Shown here: one piece after another, positions 1 through 4,606 of the stretch
Layout: each line of letters starts with the position of its first letter
How positions within the stretch are numbered: the stretch's first letter is position 1
Assembly (NCBI GenBank): GCA_016212685.1
Contig: JACREW010000112.1
Location: forward strand, 1 to 6,143
From: Nitrospirota bacterium
GTDB taxonomy: Bacteria; Nitrospirota; Thermodesulfovibrionia; Thermodesulfovibrionales; Dissulfurispiraceae
Direction of reading: 5' to 3'
Length of the DNA: 6,143 nucleotides
Translations under genes and position numbers: made by a program
Notes under the pieces: model-generated
The model's input: only the letters and a program-made list of their open reading frames with translations
Databases searched by the model: none
What the model was told of the DNA's origin: nothing

Positions 1-39
1 GGAAAAGATATAGAACCCGAAACCGCTCATGCAGCGGCA

Positions 40-549
40 ATGACCTGCAGGATTTACAGTAACGGCAAGGGCATTCCGGATAGGGAGGTATTGAGATGCA
101 AGATAGCAAAGGCATCCGGATTGAAAACCGTCCTTTTTTTATGCACGGGCAACGCCGTCCGCTCGCAGATAGCAGAAGCGCTCGTAAACCATTTTTTAAA
201 AAACAAATGGGCGGCCTTTTCTGCAGGAATAATGCCGATGGCGGTCAATCAGGACGTAATAGCGGTGATGAAAGAGATAGACATCGACATATCGGACAGC
301 AGGGCAAAGCATGTAGACCTATTCAGAAACTGCCGTTTTGACAGGGTTATAACGCTCTGCTCGGATGCCGACAGATTATGCGTAAGCTATCCGGTGCATG
401 ATGAGAAAGACCGAATTATATTTCATGACCCCGTATCTTCATACGGCTTCCGCTTCGGCTCCGTAGGGCTCTTCAAAAAACTAAGGGATGAAATTAAAAA
501 GACCGTAATCAAACGTCTTCAAAGCAGCGGATATGAGAAAACTTCTTGA
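40..549 (+). CDS. arsC: Thioredoxin-coupled arsenate reductase (ArsC, LMW-phosphatase fold)
   Basis: Probably reduces arsenate to arsenite in the cytoplasm using thioredoxin, or is a close phosphatase-fold relative. Numbering from the ATG at 40, the P-loop is CTGNAVRS with nucleophile Cys35 and Arg41. TLCSDADRLC supplies Cys107 and Cys114, and the general-acid motif is DPVSS (Asp130). The spacings C35-C107 (72) and C107-C114 (7) equal those of the Cys10/Cys82/Cys89 relay in Staphylococcus aureus pI258 ArsC, which favours reductase over plain tyrosine phosphatase. The C-terminus FKKLRDEIKKTV is also family-like. The start is uncertain. The frame is open to the left edge of the window, and the conserved fold begins only at about base 121, where a TTG would give 142 residues, close to the usual length. 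Residues 1-27 match nothing I recognise. The 3' end overlaps the next gene by 17 bases, so the two are probably co-translated. No arsR, arsB or acr3 is visible here, so an arsenic role rests on the motifs alone. Confidence 0.82.
   Translation: MTCRIYSNGKGIPDREVLRCKIAKASGLKTVLFLCTGNAVRSQIAEALVNHFLKNKWAAFSAGIMPMAVNQDVIAVMKEIDIDISDSRAKHVDLFRNCRFDRVITLCSDADRLCVSYPVHDEKDRIIFHDPVSSYGFRFGSVGLFKKLRDEIKKTVIKRLQSSGYEKTS
82..88 (+). promoter_or_regulatory. Strong Shine-Dalgarno-like site, out of phase with arsC
   Basis: AGGGAGG lies 7 bases before an ATG at 96. That ATG is in a different frame from arsC and reads only to 341 as a protein without recognisable features. The nearest in-frame start for arsC is the TTG at 91, only 2 bases away, which is too close. 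The next is the TTG at 121, which is too far. Either arsC uses another start, or a one- or two-base indel lies between 96 and 121, or the match is fortuitous. Confidence 0.4.
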
Positions 550-3500
550 CATATTCTCGATGAAAAAAAGATGCCTGCCTTTGAGCGATGCATTAGGCGA
601 ATATGCGGTAAAGTACCGGTTTTTCAAAAGCCTTCTCCGCCACAACCATAATGCCCTCAATATTATTGCGGACATGGAGCAGATATATTTCAGCGCAAAA
701 CCTTTCAGTCTCGCTTCCGTGCGAATAAAATACGAAGAACTGCTCGAAGCGGTAATGGGCGTTATCCGCAATCTCGATGCCATGTCGGGAGGTAAATATC
801 CGGCTATCTATAATGTATGCAGCGCTATAGACGAAGAACTCTCCGAAAAGTTCAACCCCATATGCTCCATCGATACAAAGGACATTATAGTTCCCTTCGA
901 GGAAATCACGCCGGAAATGAGACGGATAGTCGGCGCGAAGGCTGCGAATCTTGCCGCCATAAAAAGTCTGGGACTGCCTGTACCTCATGGTTTTGCAGTT
1001 ACTGCTTATGCATTTGAAAGGTTCATCGAAGAGAACGGTCTTTCAAAAACGCTGCATGATAAGCTGTCGCGATTATCCGCAGATTCTCCGGAAGACATCG
1101 AAGCGGCAAGCGCCGGAATCAGAGAGATGATAATGCGGGCAAAAGCGCCTTCTTCTATAACCGAAGAACTAATGAAGGCATACGCGATACTCGAAAACAA
1201 AACATACGGCAATGTCAGAATCGCCCTGCGGAGCAGCGCCATAGGCGAAGACACGGAAGCCACCTTTGCAGGGCAATACTCGACAGTCCTTAATGTGACA
1301 AAAGAAAATATCACCGAGGCTTATAAAACCGTCATTGCAAGCAAATATTCTTCGAGGGCGATATACTACAGGCTGCATCACGGCCTCGAAGACAGGGAAA
1401 CGCCCATGTGCGTTGCCGGGGTCGTGATGGTAGATTCGAAGGCAAGCGGTGTCGTATATACCGTAGACCCTTCCCTTACCCGTTCATGCGCCGTACAAAT
1501 CAGCTCGATATGGGGGCTCGGAGAATATCTCGTAAACGGCAGTGTTTCTCCGGATGTTTTTCTCGTGGAAAGAAAAGAAAAAAAGATTATCGAAAGGCGC
1601 ATAAGCAGAAAAGAATTGAGGCTTACAGCCCTGCCGTCAGGCGGTACTGGCATAGATGAGGTTCCAGAAGCAGAAAAAGAACTTCCCTCCATAAACGAAG
1701 ATACCGTTATAGCGCTCAGCAATTACGCGCTTGTTCTTGAAGAGTTTTATGAAAACCCCCAGGACATAGAATGGGCTGTTGATAAGAACGGCAATCTCTT
1801 TATACTCCAGTCCCGGCCGCTGCATCTTCCCGAGATATTCATCGACAGGGATTATGCGCTGCACGATTATCCCGAAAATCCCGTCCTGCTTTCAGGAGGG
1901 AAAACAGCATCGGCCGGAATAACTACAGGCACGGTATTCATAGTTGAAAACGAAGACCAAATCGATAATATCCCTGAAAACAGCATACTCGTGGCAAAAA
2001 CCATGTCGCCCCATTATGCAAAGGTAATGGGGAGGATAAAGGGAATCATCACTGATATCGGAAGCATTGCGAGCCATCTGTCTTCCGTGTCACGTGAATT
2101 CGGTGTGCCTGCAATAGCGGATACTGGAAACGCCACCTCTTTACTGCCTCATGGAGAGATAATCACCATGTCGGCCAATACCTCAACCGTCTATAAAGGA
2201 ATTGTGGAGGCGCTGCTTAAGGACATAACTCCTTCAAAAAAGCCTATTCTCGAAAGCCCGGTGCACCGCAGGATGAGGAGCATACTCGACCGTATCGCCG
2301 TATTGAATCTTATCGATACCGGCCATCCCTCATTCTCCCCCGAAGGATGCAAGACCTTTCACGATATAATTCGCTTTACCCACGAATACGCAATGAAAGA
2401 GATGTTCGGCATTACAGGAGTTGCAGGAAGGGTATCCGCATCCGCAAAACTTGTATCGACGCTTCCTTTAAACATCAGGTTGATAGACCTCGGAGGCGGG
2501 CTTAAAAAAGGATTGACTACATGCAATACCGTCACATCCGACTGCGTAGAGTCTATTCCCATGAAGGCCGTATGGAGAGGATTTACCCACCCCGGAATAG
2601 ACTGGTCAGGCACTATGAGTATTGACACCGGCAAATTAACCGGACTGCTTGCCGCAAGCGCTGTTTCAGAATTTGGAGAAACGCCCGGAGGAGAAAGTTA
2701 TGCGATACTTTCAGGCGATTATATGAACCTCAGCGCCAAGTTTGCATACCATTTCGCAACCATCGACGCTTTATGCGGCGACAACAGCAACCAAAATTAC
2801 ATATCTCTGCAATTCTCGGGCGGGGCAGGCAATTATTACGGCCGCTTATTGCGAATCCAGCTTATGGGCAATATCTTAAAAAAGCTCGGCTTTCAGGTAT
2901 CGGTTAAAGGCGATTCTATAGAAGCTGACCTTGCACGGTATGACAGGGCCTTCACCGAAGACAAGCTCGATCAGATGGCGAGACTGCTGGCATCATCCCG
3001 GCTTCTGGATATGACCATTTCTAACCAGGAGGACGTGGAAATTCATACTGATGCATTTTTCAAAGGCAATTATGATTTTCTATCGAAAAAAGGGGATGGG
3101 GAATTGCAAAATTTTTACACACGCGGCGGCTACTGGAAACGCGTCGTCGAAAACAACCGCGCATACTGCGTGCAGGACGGCTCACGGTGGGGACGAGGAC
3201 TATCTTCGGGAATTGCAGGAATGATGGGAAAGGTGATAGGCATGGCATATCAGGAGTTTCTCGACAACATAGAGGCGTATTACTATTTCCCTGTCGCCGT
3301 ACTTAAGCATTTCGAGGTTTCCGAAGGGGCAATAAGAGTAAGGATAAAACCCGTCAGCGGAAACATCGACAGAGCCGGAGGCCTAGCCTTCGGCATAAAA
3401 GATATCGACAACTATTTTGTATTGAGGACAAACGCCCTCGAAGGCAATGTAATACTTTTCGAATTCATCAACGGCAGAAGAATTCAGAGGGCGAGTGTAA

Positions 3501-3715
3501 GCAAGCGAGTAGAATCCGGCAAATGGCATTTGCTGAAAGTTACATTTAACGGCTCAACAATCACGGGATATTTCAACGATGAACCGCTCATCGAGTATAA
3601 TGCCGGGAAATCATTGAAGGGACTTGTCGGTCTCTGGACAAAGGCTGATTCGGTTACGCACTTCGACAACATGATCATCGAAACCGACCGATATAAAGAA
3701 ACAATTGAATTTTGA
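533..3715 (+). CDS. PEP-synthase-like ATP-grasp/phosphohistidine protein fused to a ConA-like domain
   Basis: Residues 1-115 are a helical N-terminal region. Residues about 122-430 are the PPDK_N ATP-grasp domain, with GAKAANL (134-140), RSSAIGED (Arg233, matching the ATP-phosphate arginine of PPDK), DIEW (411-414, metal-binding Glu413) and QSRP (426-429). Residues 466-556 are the PEP-utiliser swivel domain. Its motif is GSIASHLSSVSREFG, and His515 sits at the phospho-carrier position. The PEP/pyruvate TIM barrel with its catalytic Cys, expected next in PEP synthase, is absent. Instead residues about 565-855 form a domain of uncharacterised PEP-synthase-like proteins (CKTFHDIIRFTHE at 606-618; GDYMNLS and YHFATIDALCGD around 728-750). 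Residues about 860-1055 look like a concanavalin-A/DUF1080-type beta-sandwich (W998, GLWTKADSVTHFDN at 1033-1046). There is no signal peptide or membrane segment. It probably phosphorylates His515 from ATP and passes phosphate to an unknown acceptor; PEP synthesis is doubtful. The ATG at 533 lies inside arsC behind a weak RBS, and an ATG at 560 is an alternative start. Confidence 0.88.
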   Translation: MRKLLDIFSMKKRCLPLSDALGEYAVKYRFFKSLLRHNHNALNIIADMEQIYFSAKPFSLASVRIKYEELLEAVMGVIRNLDAMSGGKYPAIYNVCSAIDEELSEKFNPICSIDTKDIIVPFEEITPEMRRIVGAKAANLAAIKSLGLPVPHGFAVTAYAFERFIEENGLSKTLHDKLSRLSADSPEDIEAASAGIREMIMRAKAPSSITEELMKAYAILENKTYGNVRIALRSSAIGEDTEATFAGQYSTVLNVTKENITEAYKTVIASKYSSRAIYYRLHHGLEDRETPMCVAGVVMVDSKASGVVYTVDPSLTRSCAVQISSIWGLGEYLVNGSVSPDVFLVERKEKKIIERRISRKELRLTALPSGGTGIDEVPEAEKELPSINEDTVIALSNYALVLEEFYENPQDIEWAVDKNGNLFILQSRPLHLPEIFIDRDYALHDYPENPVLLSGGKTASAGITTGTVFIVENEDQIDNIPENSILVAKTMSPHYAKVMGRIKGIITDIGSIASHLSSVSREFGVPAIADTGNATSLLPHGEIITMSANTSTVYKGIVEALLKDITPSKKPILESPVHRRMRSILDRIAVLNLIDTGHPSFSPEGCKTFHDIIRFTHEYAMKEMFGITGVAGRVSASAKLVSTLPLNIRLIDLGGGLKKGLTTCNTVTSDCVESIPMKAVWRGFTHPGIDWSGTMSIDTGKLTGLLAASAVSEFGETPGGESYAILSGDYMNLSAKFAYHFATIDALCGDNSNQNYISLQFSGGAGNYYGRLLRIQLMGNILKKLGFQVSVKGDSIEADLARYDRAFTEDKLDQMARLLASSRLLDMTISNQEDVEIHTDAFFKGNYDFLSKKGDGELQNFYTRGGYWKRVVENNRAYCVQDGSRWGRGLSSGIAGMMGKVIGMAYQEFLDNIEAYYYFPVAVLKHFEVSEGAIRVRIKPVSGNIDRAGGLAFGIKDIDNYFVLRTNALEGNVILFEFINGRRIQRASVSKRVESGKWHLLKVTFNGSTITGYFNDEPLIEYNAGKSLKGLVGLWTKADSVTHFDNMIIETDRYKETIEF

Positions 3716-3733
3716 CGGGTAAATTCTAACCGA

Positions 3734-4072
3734 TTATCTCCTTCCGCCTCCGCCAAATCCGCCTCTGCCTCTGCCGCCGCCAAAGCCCTTTTTCTCTCTC
3801 TGGAAACCGCCCCGTTCTTTAGGCTGCTGGGGTCTCGCTTCCGATACGACGAGAGTCCTCTCCATAAATGCCTTTCCGTTCAGCGCCGCTATCGCTTCGA
3901 CCGCGCCCTCATCCGATTGCATCTCCACGAAACCGAACCCTCTCGGCCTTCCTGTCTGCGCGTCGGTTATAATCTTTGCCGAATCGACTTCCCCATAGGT
4001 CGAGAAGAGATTCTTGATCTCAGCCTCTGATACATTGAATGAAAGGTTTCCTACATAAATCTTTTTGCCCAT
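3734..4072 (-). CDS. RRM-type RNA-binding protein with RGG tail
   Basis: A 112-residue single-RRM protein, probably a cytoplasmic RNA chaperone like the cyanobacterial Rbp family. RNP2 is IYVGNL (residues 5-10) and RNP1 is RGFGFVEM (44-51). The beta-alpha-beta-beta-alpha-beta fold is complete by about residue 80 (RTLVVSEARP). Residues 88-112 form a Gly/Arg-rich tail (GGGRGRGGFGGGG), which usually adds non-specific RNA affinity. The start is secure: GGGAGG sits 8 bases before the ATG, and MGKKIYVGNLSF is the classic family N-terminus. It follows cspA on the same strand but has its own leader beyond the cspA terminator. Its stop lies 18 bases from the stop of the convergent plus-strand gene. 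The leader carries a terminator-like hairpin, so expression may be attenuated. The RNA targets cannot be read from the sequence. Confidence 0.95.
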   Translation of the reverse strand: MGKKIYVGNLSFNVSEAEIKNLFSTYGEVDSAKIITDAQTGRPRGFGFVEMQSDEGAVEAIAALNGKAFMERTLVVSEARPQQPKERGGFQREKKGFGGGRGRGGFGGGGRR

Positions 4073-4080
4073 AACAACTA

Positions 4081-4086
4081 CCTCCC
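4081..4086 (-). promoter_or_regulatory. Ribosome-binding site of the RRM gene
   Basis: GGGAGG in the minus-strand sense, 8 bases before the ATG. It directly follows a run of seven U residues at the foot of a hairpin, so the hairpin could influence both transcription and ribosome access. Confidence 0.85.
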
Positions 4087-4120
4087 AAAAAAATCCACAG
4101 AGCTTTCAAAGTCTCTATGG
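4087..4120 (-). promoter_or_regulatory. Terminator-like hairpin in the RRM leader (candidate attenuator)
   Basis: In the minus-strand RNA, CCAUAGAG (4120-4113) pairs with CUCUGUGG (4102-4095) over 8 bp including one U.G wobble. The loop is 10 nt and can close further, and A plus U7 follow (4094-4087). The same stem on the plus strand would contain a C.A mismatch, so the structure favours minus-strand RNA. It lies between the cspA terminator and the RRM ribosome-binding site, where a second terminator for cspA would be redundant. Premature termination of the RRM transcript, released by cold or by an RNA chaperone, is the inferred role. Confidence 0.6.
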
Positions 4121-4128
4121 TCCGGCAG

Positions 4129-4137
4129 CTTCCAAAA
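4129..4137 (-). repeat. Leader box TTTTGGAAG, copy 1 (RRM gene)
   Basis: The same nine bases occur in the cspA leader at 4542-4550, also on the minus strand and also just before a terminator-like hairpin. Here the box lies inside a small 5-bp stem (AGCTT/AAGCT, 4127-4140) with a UUGG loop. The wider match is AAG(C)TTTTGGAAG. The function is unknown. Confidence 0.5.
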
Positions 4138-4141
4138 GCTT

Positions 4142-4170
4142 ATGTTAAGCATACACTAAAGTTAGTTTAA
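4142..4170 (-). promoter_or_regulatory. Candidate promoter of the RRM gene
   Basis: TTAAAC (4170-4165), a 17-base spacer and TAACAT (4147-4142) are a weak sigma-70-type match. An alternative -10 element, TATACAAT, lies at 4177-4170 but has no good -35. A promoter is expected in this AT-rich stretch because the cspA terminator lies upstream. The exact site is a guess. Confidence 0.3.
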
Positions 4171-4194
4171 TTGTATAGAGGAAAAATGAGCAAT

Positions 4195-4230
4195 AAAAAA
4201 AGCCCTCACGATCCGCAGGAGGGCTTTTTT
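4195..4230 (-). terminator. Intrinsic terminator of cspA
   Basis: In the minus-strand sense, GCCCTC (4224-4219) and GAGGGC (4207-4202) pair across an 11-base loop and are followed by seven T residues. An A-run on the other side extends the stem and makes the element formally bidirectional. It starts 9 bases after the cspA stop codon. Confidence 0.92.
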
Positions 4231-4238
4231 ACAGACAA

Positions 4239-4439
4239 TTAAAGTTTAACTACATTGATTGCCTTTGGCCCTTTAGGACCTTTCTCGACATCAAAGCTGA
4301 CTGCGTCGCCTTCAGCAAGCGACTTGAATCCCTCGCCCTGAATGGAAGAATAGTGGACAAATACGTCGCTGCCGTCTTCGCTTGTGATAAAGCCGAAACC
4401 CTTGGACTCGTTGAACCACTTCACCGTACCTTTAGCCAT
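4239..4439 (-). CDS. cspA: Cold-shock protein, CspA family
   Basis: A 66-residue single cold-shock domain that binds single-stranded RNA/DNA and typically melts RNA secondary structure; CspA-family proteins of E. coli act as transcription antiterminators. The start is MAKGTVKWFN. RNP1 is KGFGFI (residues 13-18) and RNP2 is VFVHY (26-30). The length and the C-terminus GPKAINVVKL are typical. The ATG at 4439 is preferred because AAGGAGG lies 10 bases upstream. The ATG at 4448 is only 1 base from that site, and longer in-frame extensions would translate through the leader hairpin. The gene sits between the ppdK and RRM genes with its own terminator and a long structured leader. Whether it is induced by cold cannot be told from the sequence, as many CspA paralogues are not. 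The cspA symbol denotes the family, not orthology. Confidence 0.95.
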   Translation of the reverse strand: MAKGTVKWFNESKGFGFITSEDGSDVFVHYSSIQGEGFKSLAEGDAVSFDVEKGPKGPKAINVVKL

Positions 4440-4449
4440 CTTAGACATA

Positions 4450-4456
4450 CCTCCTT
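4450..4456 (-). promoter_or_regulatory. Ribosome-binding site of cspA
   Basis: AAGGAGG in the minus-strand sense, a near-perfect anti-16S match. Its spacing decides for the MAKG start (10 bases) over the MSKMAKG start (1 base). Confidence 0.85.
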
Positions 4457-4488
4457 GCTCTTGTACTAAAGTTTCAGAAAGACCTGCC

Positions 4489-4526
4489 AAACAAAAAGGC
4501 CACAAAGCTAAAAGTCTTTGTGGCCT
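4489..4526 (-). terminator. Strong hairpin plus T-run between ppdK and cspA
   Basis: AGGCCACAAAG (4526-4516) and CTTTGTGGCCT (4507-4497) form a perfect 11-bp stem with an 8-base loop, followed by TTTTTGTTT in the minus-strand sense. It fits an intrinsic terminator for ppdK, 79 bases after its stop. It also resembles the hairpin in the RRM leader in sequence. If the cspA promoter lies upstream of it, near 4561-4590, it would act as a cspA leader attenuator instead of, or as well as, a ppdK terminator. Confidence 0.85.
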
Positions 4527-4541
4527 CATCAGTTACAAAAA

Positions 4542-4550
4542 CTTCCAAAA
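4542..4550 (-). repeat. Leader box TTTTGGAAG, copy 2 (cspA)
   Basis: Identical to the nine bases at 4129-4137 and likewise preceded by AAG. It lies 15 bases before the leader hairpin and about 10 bases after the candidate -10 element, so it would be near the 5' end of a cspA mRNA, a position reminiscent of the cold box of E. coli cspA. The sequence is not claimed to match that box. Confidence 0.45.
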
Positions 4551-4560
4551 CTTCACTTTC

Positions 4561-4590
4561 ACAATGGCACATTCGAAGATGAAAAGTCAA
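4561..4590 (-). promoter_or_regulatory. Candidate cspA promoter
   Basis: TTGACT (4590-4585; 5 of 6 to consensus), an 18-base spacer and CATTGT (4566-4561) preceded by an extended -10 TGC. The -10 element is poor. If used, the cspA mRNA has a leader of about 115 bases containing the shared box and hairpin. Confidence 0.4.
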
Positions 4591-4606
4591 ACAAAATTTT
4601 GACTTT
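4583..4606 (-). other. AT-rich stem-loop across the ppdK stop codon
   Basis: AAAGTCAAA (4583-4591) is the exact reverse complement of TTTGACTTT (4598-4606), with a 6-base loop. The outer arm overlaps the ppdK stop codon (4605-4607), and the other arm contains the candidate cspA -35 element. The stem is too AT-rich to be a convincing terminator alone; it may protect the mRNA 3' end or be incidental. Confidence 0.45.

Noticed and set aside
96..341. 81-codon plus-strand ORF with a good RBS
   Set aside because: It overlaps the arsC P-loop region in another frame and has no recognisable motif, whereas the arsC frame carries all catalytic residues.
593..988. 131-codon minus-strand ORF within the PEP-synthase-like gene
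   Set aside because: It is opposite a long conserved reading frame and has no RBS or motif of its own.
3734..3810. Repetitive CCGCCTCTGCC-like stretch that might be a DNA repeat
   Set aside because: It is explained by the Gly/Arg codons of the RGG tail of the RRM protein.
4440..4529. N-terminal extension of the cold-shock protein to an ATG at 4529
   Set aside because: It would translate through the terminator-like hairpin and the Shine-Dalgarno site; the family starts at MAKGTVKWF.
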